Assembly: GCA_940671915.1 (NCBI GenBank)
Contig: CALNVZ010003432.1
Location: forward strand, 12,240,033 to 12,304,032
Length of the DNA stretch: 64,000 nt
Direction: 5' to 3'
Source of the DNA: Paracentrotus lividus
Lineage: Eukaryota; Echinodermata; Echinoidea; Camarodonta; Echinidae
In this document: piece after piece, positions 32,401-41,283 of the stretch
Position numbering within the stretch: the first letter of the stretch is position 1
Layout of the letters: each line of letters opens with the position of its first letter
The notes under the pieces: model-generated
The model's database searches: none
Told to the model about the DNA's origin: nothing
What the model saw: only the letters and a program-made list of their open reading frames with translations
Translations under genes and position numbers: made by a program

Positions 32401-34178
32401 AAGTCATGCTCATCTATTCCTGCAATATAGCATGGTCCCTTTTTTCAGGCATGAGCATAGTTGGTAACACACGTGACCAGTGGGTCACGTGTGTGACCAA
32501 TTTCAAAGTTAATTAATGACTAAATTAAAAGCTATCATGGCTTCATATTTGGTGAGATGCAAGGCACATTATATCTAGTTTTGGAGAATCATAGTTCTAT
32601 TATTATTATAATAATAGAACTATGGTTTTCGGGGGGGGGGTAACTTTTCGTGTTTTGGGGTCACGTGTGTGACATTTGGAGGTAATTAATTTCTTTATTT
32701 AATTATCTTAAAACAATCAATTCAAAACCATTATTTTTCAGTTAGATTTAAAAGAATGAAGTTAAAAAAGGGATATAATGACAATAATCAAAGTAAGGAG
32801 ACCAGCATGTACAATCAAGTCAGGGTTTTAAAAAAATGGTATTTTATGTACCATTTTTCTATTTAAATTTTATATTAATTTATGCAAATGAGCATGAAAA
32901 ATGTGTAAACGTAAAGGCGGGCTCACACTATGCGACTTGCTGCGGTGCGATTTTTCAGGAAAACTTTTATATTTTTTCATACAAACATTTAAACAAGGAA
33001 ATTGATAATGTAAAAAGTTGTGGGTATCCCTATGAACATCAAAATTGAATTTCAAGGCGATTGCGAACCCCGTTCTATGTATAAAATCTAATTGTTTCCA
33101 AATCGCAGTGACGTCACTGCGGTCTTGCGATTTTAAGGAAAATTGGCCTTTACTCCTAATTAAAGACTCGCATTGGAACAAAATTTTGATTAAATTGTTC
33201 CTTTACAATTTTTACATCTCATAAGACAACTTTTCATGTTTCAAATGTCGCATTAATAATGCAAACTACCATTTGTTTAAAAAATCGCACCGCAGCAAGT
33301 CGCATAGTGTGAGCCCGCCTTAAGATAACAAATGCATTTCATGAAACTTCAGACAATGCTCTATTTGAATGTGCAGCTTAAAAACAAAAGGCAAAAACTA
33401 CATTTTCCCCCAAAAAGGTTCACTTTTCAAAGTATCGCCCTGTAACGTCTTCAGGATGGGGACGTTTAAGGACCGATTGATAAACGTGTGTGCAAAACCC
33501 ATCCCCGTTTGCATGCAGAGATGAACAATTTTAAAATCATCTAATAACCGAAAGAGTCATTGTATAAGTTGTTTCCTATTATCTTCCTTCATTCTCAAGA
33601 TTTCTCTTTCAATCTTTCCCTTCTCCCTCTGTCTCCTCTTCCCAGATGTATACCTTTATCTTTATCGTCCACAATGAAATGGAACTTTTTTTGTTTACAT
33701 GGTATAATGATAGATGAAACAAATAGTCATGCATACAGGAGAATAAAACAGTTAATACAATCATGTAGATGAAAGATTTATGGAGACAATGAACATTCAT
33801 ATCATAAAACCAAATTTCAAAGGTTCATAATTTAGAAATTTCAATTAAGATCTTGTTTTTTTTTCCCCTTTTCTATGTGATCAAAAATATTCGCAGTTAC
33901 TGGATGTAACAACGATGGAATTGGTTCTCCATCGATAACTCTCGAGTGTGCTCCTGGATCAACGATCAGGATCATCAAAGGAGTTTGTTTGACGGTTCCT
34001 GATTGTGATACATATGATATCTCTCTGGAGACCCAGTGTGCAAGCAGTGTTGACCGGACGGCACCATGGGCTGCGTACTGTGCGACAAACAATCCATGTG
34101 GTCCCATCACAGGCTCATGCAGGTCTGAAGCGGCTATGTGTTCCGAGTATAGTGTCTACATTTACGCTGATTATGAAT
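15635..34178 (+). CDS. Gene B: secreted lectin-like protein with furin-type site, multi-exon, 3' incomplete
   Basis: Exons 15635-15731, 22460-22524, 25700-25721, 27695-27735, 28475-28517 and 33897-34178 join with phases 1-0-1-0-1-1. The product starts with a signal peptide, has a short segment ending R-Q-K-R, a Ser/Thr-rich linker, and one complete ten-cysteine lectin-like domain. A broken lectin exon at 26307 falls between two phase-1 borders, so skipping it leaves the frame intact. It is a paralogue of gene A in tandem. No PAN exon or stop was found downstream; it may lie beyond 34178, in the gap, or be lost. No transcript data are available. Confidence 0.62.
15907..16180 (+). repeat. Solo copy of the GTTCGTCATAAAGGTGGAATATTC repeat arm
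   Basis: Matches one arm of the element at 21255-22250: it begins cagtgttcgtcataaaggtg and continues with the same blocks, including the ggccccttttt..tt region. It lies 175 bases inside the first intron of gene B. Confidence 0.7.
18433..20678 (+). mobile_element. Repeat family rich in GTCACACACGTGACC sites, copy 1
   Basis: Runs from tgggcgattctttgaaaag to ccaagaatggtccta. It contains the GTCACACACGTGACC motif or its complement near 18795, 18961, 18978, 19564, 20248, 20274, 20471 and 20650. Its first 1.1 kb is an internal tandem duplication: ttctttgaaaagtgaacc, then ctgaagttt, then tcatgctcatttgcataaatt, occurs from about 18439 and again from about 19038. The reverse-complement copy is 29623-33440. 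No transposase fragment is recognised and clear inverted ends are lacking. Confidence 0.75.
20690..20780 (+). other. tRNA-like sequence, possible SINE head
   Basis: A perfect B-box GGTTCGAATCC at 20754-20764, preceded by a weak A-box-like tagctggtctg about 50 bases upstream. It does not fold into a convincing full tRNA, so a degenerate tRNA-derived SINE is more likely. Confidence 0.35.
21255..22250. mobile_element. Long foldback element with CACTGT-type ends and TA target duplication
   Basis: The left end CACTGTTCGTCATAAAGGTG and the right end (reversed CACTGTCCGTCATAAAGGTG) are inverted and flanked by TA on both sides, the Tc1/mariner-type target. The arms extend about 290 bases, and even the interior pairs (ttgtctaggggaggg against ccctcccctagacaag). 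It has no coding content. It lies in a gene B intron. Confidence 0.75.
22460..22524 (+). CDS. Gene B, exon 2
   Basis: Acceptor TTTATTTAG, donor GTACAT. It opens with two bases completing Gly, then S-D-T-G-V-C-E-N-P-S-F-T-S-V-V-Q-G-Q-S-R-Q, and ends in phase 0. The single Cys and Ser/Gln-rich end precede the KR of the next exon. The donor is acceptable but not strong, so confidence is moderate. Confidence 0.5.
23191..23639. mobile_element. MITE with AAAGGTAGTGTTAGCCTTTT ends
   Basis: Starts aaaggtagtgttagcctttt and ends aaaaggctgacactaccttt, inverted with one mismatch. About 450 bases with no coding content. Confidence 0.7.
23671..24692. mobile_element. Non-autonomous transposon, copy 2 (inverted relative to copy 1)
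   Basis: Reverse-complement copy of 9306-10277 with the same catatcaattcta ... agaattgatatg ends and roughly 1 kb of matching body. The copies are diverged, so the transposition is not recent. Confidence 0.75.
24721..25324. mobile_element. Tc1/mariner-type MITE with TA target duplication
   Basis: Begins CACTGTCAAAAAATAAT after a TA and ends ATTGTTTACAGTG before a TA. The interior is very AT-rich and non-coding. It lies about 375 bases before gene B exon 3. Confidence 0.65.
25700..25721 (+). CDS. Gene B, 22-base micro-exon completing an RQKR site
   Basis: Acceptor TTTATGCAG, donor GTAAGT. It reads K-R-S-S-S-T-R plus one base, phase 0 to 1. Joined to exon 2 it gives S-R-Q-K-R-S, an R-x-K-R furin-type cleavage motif formed across a splice junction. 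Its ending matches that of the gene A exon at 1-56. Confidence 0.6.
26307..26367 (+). pseudogene. Gene B, truncated lectin exon (copy 3)
   Basis: After the acceptor TTCACAG it reads S-R-C-N-P-S-G-T-P-L-I-R-L-Q-C-D-P-A-S. This aligns with I-G-C-N-N-D-G-F-G-T-P-S-I-T-I-E-C-D-P-G of copy 1, with one residue missing. After the second Cys the similarity stops at a (TG)n run, and none of the remaining 75 residues can be found after it. Either the exon was destroyed by repeat expansion or deletion, or the assembly collapsed here. Confidence 0.75.
26368..26455. repeat. (TG)n microsatellite replacing part of a lectin exon
   Basis: Nearly pure GT dinucleotides over about 85 bases, with two early interruptions. 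Such tracts can form Z-DNA. Confidence 0.97.
27080..27426 (-). pseudogene. L1-like LINE, ORF1 C-terminal fragment
   Basis: The reverse strand reads V-E-R-A-H-R-D-G, then K-P-R-H-I-L-V-K-F-L-S-Y-R-D-K, then F-F-V-V-D-D-L-T and E-K-R-K-W-L. ERAHR.G...KPR.I.VKF...DK is the signature of the RNA-binding ORF1 protein of L1-group LINEs. It starts without its N-terminal coiled coil and is not followed by ORF2. It lies in a gene B intron. Confidence 0.75.
27695..27735 (+). CDS. Gene B, 41-base micro-exon
   Basis: Acceptor GAAATAG, donor GTAAGT. It opens with gt, then I-P-I-E-T-V-A-Q-N-S-L-S-D, phase 1 to 0. It occupies the position of the gene A 20-base exon, with a longer and different sequence. Confidence 0.6.
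28475..28517 (+). CDS. Gene B, 43-base Ser/Thr-rich micro-exon
   Basis: Acceptor ATAATAG, donor GTAATC. It reads N-S-P-R-S-T-T-H-A-S-T-I-T-R plus one base, phase 0 to 1. It corresponds to the gene A 37-base exon and shares its acacgag-gtaat end. Confidence 0.65.
29081..29630 (+). other. tRNA-like SINE head split by a MITE
   Basis: tagttggtttagcggtaacgctc at the left resembles an A-box region, and gatttcgaatccctg at the right a B-box. They are separated by the 29127-29591 insertion; removing it brings the two boxes to near-tRNA spacing. Confidence 0.45.
29127..29591. mobile_element. TA-flanked MITE with CAGTCTGTGTC ends
   Basis: Begins CAGTCTGTGTC after TA and ends GACACAGACTG before TA. Inner pairing continues with aaaatggtac against gtaccatttttt. 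465 bases, Tc1/mariner-like by ends and target, with no transposase. Confidence 0.75.
30968..32298. mobile_element. Foldback element with ATTCCGAAGGTTCGT tandem-repeat arms and 9-bp target duplication
   Basis: The left arm (to about 31290) has many direct copies of ttattccgaaggttcg or cattccgaaaacgaaa; the right arm (from about 31945) has the same units inverted. The spacer is about 650 bases with no recognised gene. ATTCTTTGG occurs directly outside each end (30959-30967 and 32299-32307). The right end, reversed, is GGTTACACTTCGTAATTCCG, identical to the start of the copy at 41284. The structure matches Drosophila FB and sea urchin TU foldback elements as I know them. Confidence 0.85.
32915..33320. 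mobile_element. 406-base MITE with long inverted ends and TAA target duplication
   Basis: Starts AGGCGGGCTCACACTATGCG and ends with its exact complement; the match continues about 40 bases, through cttgctgcggtgcgatttt. TAA flanks both sides. The homologous empty site in copy 1 of the host repeat has a single TAA (attaagataaa near 18555). A 3-bp TWA duplication suggests PIF/Harbinger mobilisation. Confidence 0.9.
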
Positions 34179-35000
34179 GCAAGTTAACATTAATGTCAAA
34201 GATATTTTCTTCCCGAGACAAGTTAATGGCAACGGAGGATCCATGATTTTCATTCAGAAGTGGGGGGGGGGGGGGGGGGGGGGCGAAGTAACTCAGATAA
34301 GGGCAGAAAATGTGTTTGAATTTTATGTTTGAATGCAACATGAACGTTTTATTAAACACAATTATTTATCATGAGTATACGAGGATTACAAAACATTTAT
34401 CTAGTACTATATAAGCTTTTTTATATTCTGACTCTTTTCTGATACAAGCAAAATCTGAGTTGTTAAATTAATATTTCAATAAGTGTTTTCTGCTTTCCGA
34501 AATAAATCATCCTGTTGTGCATTGTGACACATTTTATTTAGCTTAATACAGGATATGGATTTTTGTCGTTTTGCCTCCTTGTGTTAAAGTTGGCTAAATA
34601 ACATACTACGATAAAGTACGCTCAATTGCTTTAAATTAAAATCTATTTCCTTCAAAAAGATGATACATTCCATTAACAATAGAGCAAAACCACGATATAA
34701 ATAGCTTCATTGTATAGGAGGAGAGTAAACCCCGAACGTGAGAACTGTGTTGAGCACTGAAAAAGCTCCTCTCGGAACCAAGATGCCCTTGAACATCAGC
34801 ATTGTGCAACATTCATGATTACTGAACACCCCCCCCCCCCCCCCCCCCAGGTGGAGAATATCTTGTTCTGATGCAATGAAAAAATTAAAGAGAATAATAT
34901 GGTCAATCAGGAAAAAAGTATATATTAGACCAATGATTAAGAGGAAAAAAGTAAAAGCCGATTAACATCAGCAAGAGCCTTCATTAGACTATGGGATGGT
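33800..35000 (+). repeat. Segmental duplication, copy 2 (lectin exon plus flanking intron)
   Basis: Homologous to about 900-2000, exon and intron together. Similarity ends near 34990, where unrelated sequence and a palindromic element begin. A 20-base run of C is present at about 34830. Confidence 0.75.
33897..34178 (+). CDS. Gene B, ten-cysteine lectin-like domain exon (copy 2)
   Basis: Acceptor ATTCGCAG. 282 bases, phases 1 and 1, exactly as in gene A. It reads T-G-C-N-N-D-G-I-G-S-P-S-I-T-L-E-C and ends S-V-Y-I-Y-A-D-Y-E plus one base. All cysteines of copy 1 are kept, and many replacements are conservative (I/L, S/T, D/E). The donor is GC (AAT|GCAAGT) where copy 1 has GT, so it needs a GC-AG intron; otherwise the exon reads through to a TGA at about 34244. 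Downstream exons were not found. Confidence 0.75.
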
Positions 35001-35190
35001 TCCCGATAATGTCGCTAGTTTTCCATTTCCGCGGGGTTGAAAAATCCACCACGCTCCTGTCATATGAAAATCCGTTTTAAAACAGGGCAATATCAATGCG
35101 ATATGTCGCGCATCTTCTAATTTGCAATACAGCTAGAAAAAAAATATCACCGCTCACTGCAAACTGACTCGGCTGAATCAACTGCAAAAG

Positions 35191-35373
35191 GCTAGCCTAT
35201 CCGATATGCGTCGGGCTAGTAGTGGGCAAACTACTGACGGGCGAGAGCGAAGCCCGCTCGGGCTACGCCCTCGCCAGACGATCTCGGGCTTCGCGCGCCC
35301 TCGCCCGTCAGTCAGTCTCCTTCGCGCGACCAGTAACTTGCCCACTAGCCCGACGCATATCAGATAGGCTAGC
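35191..35373. repeat. Palindromic element with GCTAGCCTATC ends
   Basis: gctagcctatccgatatgcg at the left pairs with cgcatatcagataggctagc at the right. AAAAG stands directly outside both ends, a possible 5-bp target duplication. The interior is GC-rich and contains degenerate gcgagcg / cttcgcgcg motifs. Confidence 0.75.
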
Positions 35374-35520
35374 AAAAGGCCGGTGTCGGAGGCGAAAACA
35401 TCCGGGCAGGGTAATCCGTCCGCGCGGACTCAAAAACCTGGTGTATTTCAGGGTATTTTGTCGCGCGACAAAATATCCTTGTGAGCGGACAGATTCCACT
35501 CCGAGGTAGGACGTTTTTTC

Positions 35521-35962
35521 CGTGCGTAGTCTTTGTTTTCAGTCATCAATTGCTTCATTTTTTTTTTCTACAGTCTCTCTTTACGGAGACGGGGAGAGGA
35601 CAGGGGGCAATGTCTCTCCCAGCTTGGTGGCGAACGTTTTTATACTTTTTAGTGAAAAAGAAAGGAAAGAGAAGAATAAATAGAGGAAAGGAAAGGAAAG
35701 AGGAAAGAGCTAAGAAGAAAGGAAAAACAAAGAAGGAGGCCGTGCGTAGTCTTTGTTTTCAGTCATCAATTACTTCATTTTTTCTCTCCACAGCTCTCTT
35801 TTTTGTACATGAGCGACGGAGACGGGAGGGGCAGGGGCCTGGTCCTCTCACGGCTTGGCGGACGTTTTTATACTTTTTAGTGAAAAAAAGGAAAGAGAAG
35901 AATAAAACAGAGGAAAGAAAAGAGGAAAAGAGCTTGAGAAGAAAGGAAAAATAAAGGAGGCC
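35521..35962 (+). repeat. 220-base tandem duplication
   Basis: cgtgcgtagtctttgttttc starts at 35521 and 35741. Each copy carries a pyrimidine run ending in acag and a purine-rich gaaaggaaaga tail. The open frame across it (35481-35954) is low-complexity Lys/Glu and is probably not a gene. Confidence 0.85.
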
Positions 35963-36446
35963 ACCTAAGGATTTAAGATTGAAAAGGCTTATAGATACGT
36001 TTATGACTGTAAAGGGAGTGGGGAAATGGGCTCTACCTTTGCGCTCGCATAATAAGTTTATTAGTTCGTTTGACTCGAAGAATTAAATAAAATAAATAAA
36101 TAAATAAATAATAAATATAAATTATTTTACGGTAATTCGGCCAATACTTGGAAACATCAGGTCATGGGAGTCAGAGATATGTTCGTTTGATGACGTATAT
36201 ACAAAGTTTATAATAGTTCGATATTCGATTGACTCGAAGAATTAAGAACTGAAAATATAAAATAATAAATAATATAATATAATATAAAAAAAATATTTTA
36301 TCCACCGGTAATTCAGCCAATACTTTGGAAACATGAGTCCATGGGGGAGTACAGAAGTCCCGTAGAACGGAATTCAAACGACCATCCTCCTCCCAGAAAG
36401 AAAAGAAAGAAAGAGAGAGAGAGGGATAATAGATTTAATATATATA

Positions 36447-36477
<31 letters not shown>

Positions 36478-36882
36478 AGTATAAGTGGGCTATAAATAGG
36501 TGAAATCTTTGGAGTTTGGTTTTGAATTTTTTTTCCACATTACGTGTAAATAGCTGATCTCAACATACAATGAGTTACATCCAGTGATCGTGGTAATAAT
36601 ATACTGTAAATCACTTTGAGCACTGTGGGAAAAACGCATTATAAATAATAGGTATTATTATTATTAATTTAGGGTTTGGCCTAGAATTGAAAATGTGCGC
36701 TGGGCAAAAATCGAAGATGGCCGCCATTCCCTGAAACATCACATTTTTTAGCCACAACTTTGCAATTTTAGGGTCTTGGCTTTCTGGGTTTGGTGTCCAT
36801 CGTATGTTTGGGGTCAGTGAATCTGCTTAAGCAACAAAAAGAAGAGTTGAACCTTGCTCTGCCGATTTAACCTTCAATTATA

Positions 36883-37025
36883 CTGGGGGGCATTTCATCA
36901 AAGGACTTGTCGGACGTTTTATCGCGACAACTGTTAATAAGCTACTGAAATGCTTGCATCTGATTGGCTGAGAGCAAATTTGTCAGAAAAAATGTCCGAC
37001 AAGTCCTTTGATGAAGTGCCCCCAG
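36883..37025. mobile_element. 143-base MITE with CTGGGGGGCATTTCATCAAA ends
   Basis: The ends, ctggggggcatttcatcaaaggacttgtcggac at the left and its near-complement at the right, pair over about 33 bases. ATA stands outside both ends. Confidence 0.85.
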
Positions 37026-37746
37026 ATAGTGACTTACCCCTCTCGCTTTTTTTATTTTTTATTTAAATATTATTGTTTAACTTAAAACGACTTCTGCAAA
37101 TGTCATGACCTTTCATTTTTATTTAAATCTTACGCTCATTGATCCTATATGGATTTTTACCCTGCATAATTTTGTCTTGTTTTATATGGAGTAGGGAAAC
37201 TTGTCCTCAATGTGTGACAACAGTAAAGCCCCTCGTTAATCGTGAAAGCAATGAAGTCTTTTACAGATATTTGTTATTTTATTGTGTTCTTATTCTTCTA
37301 CTCAAAGGGTGATTATGATAGAAATTAAGCAATTTGTTAATTAATAATATGAGAGTACATGGTATTTTCTATACGGTATTTTTGAATTTAGATATATTAT
37401 TCAGCCTACATTAATCAGAATTCATAGAAATTAGCGTATAAGGAAATAAAAAAAAATAAAATAAATAGAAAATGACTGCGTTTCAAATATTTATTTTCAT
37501 TTGTTCAAAATGAATGTTTTATTTGCAATAAACTAGCTTGTCATTTACCAAGCACATTTCCTTGAAAAAAAAAATAATAAAAAAATGAAAAAAAAAAATG
37601 AAAAAAAAAAATATATATATAAATAGCCGGTTATAGTATATGATATATATATATATATATAATATATATAGTATTATTATATATAATACTAGTGAAAACG
37701 GGCCCCCTTGAATAAGTGCTATGCAGTGAACCACTTTTATTTAGTA

Positions 37747-37800
37747 TAGGCGAAATGAATGAGACTACGTTTCGAGTATCTGTCTCATTCATTTCGCCTA
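37747..37800. repeat. Hairpin with 19-base perfect arms inside a TA-rich tract
   Basis: TAGGCGAAATGAATGAGAC at 37747 pairs with its complement ending at 37800. Both sides run into TA repeats (37640-37690 and 37800-37842). Confidence 0.85.
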
Positions 37801-38740
37801 TATATATTATATATATATATAATATATAATATATATATATAACATACAATGTGATTGGCGGAGCGCAGAAAGATGCACACCCCTCTATAATTAATTTGAA
37901 AACCACTCAATGACTGTACATATAAATAATGAAAAACTTTCGGATGCGCCACAATGTTTTCACATTTTCGGGATGCGACCTCAATATTCTAAAATCCTGG
38001 GATCTGCCACTGACATAAATATACACAACAAAAACATATTGGTTATGAGTTTAACTAAGAAAATATCTAGACCCAATTAACAATGACAGATATAATAATC
38101 ATACACCTTTTAAGACTATGTAACTACGAAGTAGACCATCCATTTTGAAATTGAGGAAATGGCATAAAGCTGGTCCCTATAGTGGAAAATGATTCAGATC
38201 TACATGTATACATGGTTGAGTCATTTAACCCTCTTTTTTTTTTTTTTTTTTTTCAATTTCACGATCAATATTAGTAGTTATTTAGGATGGAGTATTTTTT
38301 CATTTGACAATTTTTTTTCATCACAACTTAAAAGGGAGCAAATGGAATTTAAATCAAGTATTTTGAGGGTTAGCGTAATGGACCTGTTGGGGATCAACGA
38401 AACCAAATTTTATTACCGAGTCTCCTTAAAACCATGAAAATTAAGTAATGTGAGTTCCAATCTTAGAGATGAAACACACATCACTTGAAAATTGAATCCT
38501 CAATCATTATTCTTGTGCATAATATTATTAACATGAAAATGTCTTATAACAAGTTGGGCTCCGAAAAAATCTGCTGTTTGTTTGTTTTTTGTTTTTTTGT
38601 TTTTCAATAGAAAACAACTCTTCAGGCACAGATGGGAAGAGATAATTTACGTAATATCTTTGTACAAGTAGCTCTATAGCAAAGATGAGCTAAATCTATG
38701 AAATGATCATCCGGACGGCCAATTGTAAGGAAAATATTAT

Positions 38741-39740
38741 NNNNNNNNNNNNNNNNNNNNNNNNNNNNNNNNNNNNNNNNNNNNNNNNNNNNNNNNNNNN
38801 NNNNNNNNNNNNNNNNNNNNNNNNNNNNNNNNNNNNNNNNNNNNNNNNNNNNNNNNNNNNNNNNNNNNNNNNNNNNNNNNNNNNNNNNNNNNNNNNNNNN
38901 NNNNNNNNNNNNNNNNNNNNNNNNNNNNNNNNNNNNNNNNNNNNNNNNNNNNNNNNNNNNNNNNNNNNNNNNNNNNNNNNNNNNNNNNNNNNNNNNNNNN
39001 NNNNNNNNNNNNNNNNNNNNNNNNNNNNNNNNNNNNNNNNNNNNNNNNNNNNNNNNNNNNNNNNNNNNNNNNNNNNNNNNNNNNNNNNNNNNNNNNNNNN
39101 NNNNNNNNNNNNNNNNNNNNNNNNNNNNNNNNNNNNNNNNNNNNNNNNNNNNNNNNNNNNNNNNNNNNNNNNNNNNNNNNNNNNNNNNNNNNNNNNNNNN
39201 NNNNNNNNNNNNNNNNNNNNNNNNNNNNNNNNNNNNNNNNNNNNNNNNNNNNNNNNNNNNNNNNNNNNNNNNNNNNNNNNNNNNNNNNNNNNNNNNNNNN
39301 NNNNNNNNNNNNNNNNNNNNNNNNNNNNNNNNNNNNNNNNNNNNNNNNNNNNNNNNNNNNNNNNNNNNNNNNNNNNNNNNNNNNNNNNNNNNNNNNNNNN
39401 NNNNNNNNNNNNNNNNNNNNNNNNNNNNNNNNNNNNNNNNNNNNNNNNNNNNNNNNNNNNNNNNNNNNNNNNNNNNNNNNNNNNNNNNNNNNNNNNNNNN
39501 NNNNNNNNNNNNNNNNNNNNNNNNNNNNNNNNNNNNNNNNNNNNNNNNNNNNNNNNNNNNNNNNNNNNNNNNNNNNNNNNNNNNNNNNNNNNNNNNNNNN
39601 NNNNNNNNNNNNNNNNNNNNNNNNNNNNNNNNNNNNNNNNNNNNNNNNNNNNNNNNNNNNNNNNNNNNNNNNNNNNNNNNNNNNNNNNNNNNNNNNNNNN
39701 NNNNNNNNNNNNNNNNNNNNNNNNNNNNNNNNNNNNNNNN
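38741..39740. other. Assembly gap, exactly 1,000 N
   Basis: The round length indicates a placeholder, so the true size is unknown. Any open frame drawn through it is meaningless. Confidence 0.99.
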
Positions 39741-39749
39741 AAAAAATAA

Positions 39750-40030
39750 ATCTACATGGACTTTGAAATTTTCTACCGAAATCCGCCGTAGAGAGGTGAA
39801 GTGCCACAATGTTACAGCTCTATAAGTCTGTACCACCGCATTTAGTTAAAATCTGCCGCTCTCTTTGCAATATTGGAATGCAGTAGAACATAACTCAACA
39901 AATTTGAAAAAATAATTACATATAGACGTAGAATTTTTTCTACGTAATCCGCGGAACAGAGGTGCACAATGCACGTGCTCTAGTTGTTGATCCACCTCAT
40001 TATCAGTATCCAAAAACGGCTGATCCTTGA
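39750..40030 (+). repeat. Two diverged units of about 150 bases next to the gap
   Basis: ctacatggactttgaaattttctac..aatccgc..agaggtg..gctcta at 39752 recurs as catatagacgtagaattttttctac..aatccgc..agaggtg..gctcta at 39920. The gap probably hides more tandem units. Confidence 0.6.
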
Positions 40031-41283
40031 ACAATGTCGGAATGGTAAAGTTTTGTGTTTCCGCCCGGCTGTTTCGTCAGCGAACTAAACCTCAATAATT
40101 TCGGCCGAAAAGCATAAATCACGCCACCCGCTGCCACTCACATGCAAATTGCGCTGCGTATGGCTTAAATTCGAAGGTTTGTTGCTATCGTACGGAAACT
40201 TACCACTTAGTTTAAATTTGATAATCATACAATTACATTAGCGCCTGTGTGGAAGTTCAGGAATCTTTCAAAACGAAATTCGTCTGAATGGGGTTCGCTA
40301 CAATTCGTATCGACAAGTGGGACCCACTGCATAATACGCCGCGCTATTGCATGCGGAAAAAGCGGGTCAATGGTAAGTTTGTGGTTCGACATAAACTAAA
40401 AAAATTGCCTGCAGCCGACACCGAGAAAAGGTATTTCTTCGGCTCCATTCGTTCCTTCGAACAAAGATGGCATAAGCAGTTCAATTTGTATTTTGATACA
40501 AATTGATATTCAATATTGTCTTCCAATAATTCCCTACAGCTTCACAAATTGTTCAAATAACACAGGAACTGGGTCTCACGCAATGTTGTTTGAGAATATC
40601 TACACAACGACCGATGTTGGGCGTGCCAATAACTTCTTTGCAATTACTCTAATTTCACTGAGCATCCATTTCATCTCATCAAATCCAGTGAACTACACAA
40701 AATAATAAGGGCGAAGGTAATAATATTAGATAATACAAGTAATAATGAAAATGGATAATGTTACTTGATTGTTACGTTCAACTTTTTCTTTCACCTCTCC
40801 ATTTAAAAAAAATGGCAATATTTTGTTCTTATTCGTTTCATATAAATCCGTAATACCTTTCTTAGACAAGGAGATACACTGTGAAACTTTTAGTTGTTAA
40901 ATAATGGAAATTCATATTTTGACATATGAAAAAATGTCAAAGGTTAGTTTATGGATTATAATATATCCAAATTGTGGCTAACGTTAATAGCTATAATCAA
41001 CATCCCAGTATATTCATGGGATTAGAATAAGCTTCCAAAGTTAAAGCGTTGTCACAAGTCGACACCACTCTCAATCACCGTTGGATTTGCAACTCCCAAA
41101 CTCCTCTGTTATAGGATCTGTCTCTCTAAAATTAAAACAAAATTAAACAAACAAACAATACAGATATTGCTCCACGGTGACATAATGTTGATGCATATTT
41201 CTTCCTCCCCTTTCCAATGTGTTCTTCCGAAAAATCTTTCTTGTTCCCCTTTTACTCATTTATTTATATTTATTTATAATAAT

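Larger units (their letters stand above)
29623..33440 (-). mobile_element. Repeat family rich in GTCACACACGTGACC sites, copy 2 (inverted, with insertions)
   Basis: Reverse complement of 18433-20678, starting taggaccattcttggtcac and ending aaagtatcgccc. Motif copies lie near 29640, 29820, 30018, 30040, 32468, 32481 and 32658. Two later insertions break it: a foldback element at 30968-32298 and a MITE at 32915-33320. Confidence 0.8.

Noticed and set aside
35222-35954. Open frames of 95 and 157 residues
   Set aside because: They lie within a palindromic element and a tandem duplication with low-complexity Lys/Glu composition.
38622-39836. Long open frames across the N gap
   Set aside because: They consist of unknown bases; the flanking few codons show no domain.
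40288-40705. Two adjacent 70-residue frames, one basic and one starting after a CCCTACAG acceptor-like site with C-S-N-N-T-G-T-G
   Set aside because: Composition is gene-like, but no domain is recognised, and the second would start in phase 2, which does not fit gene B. Left unassigned.
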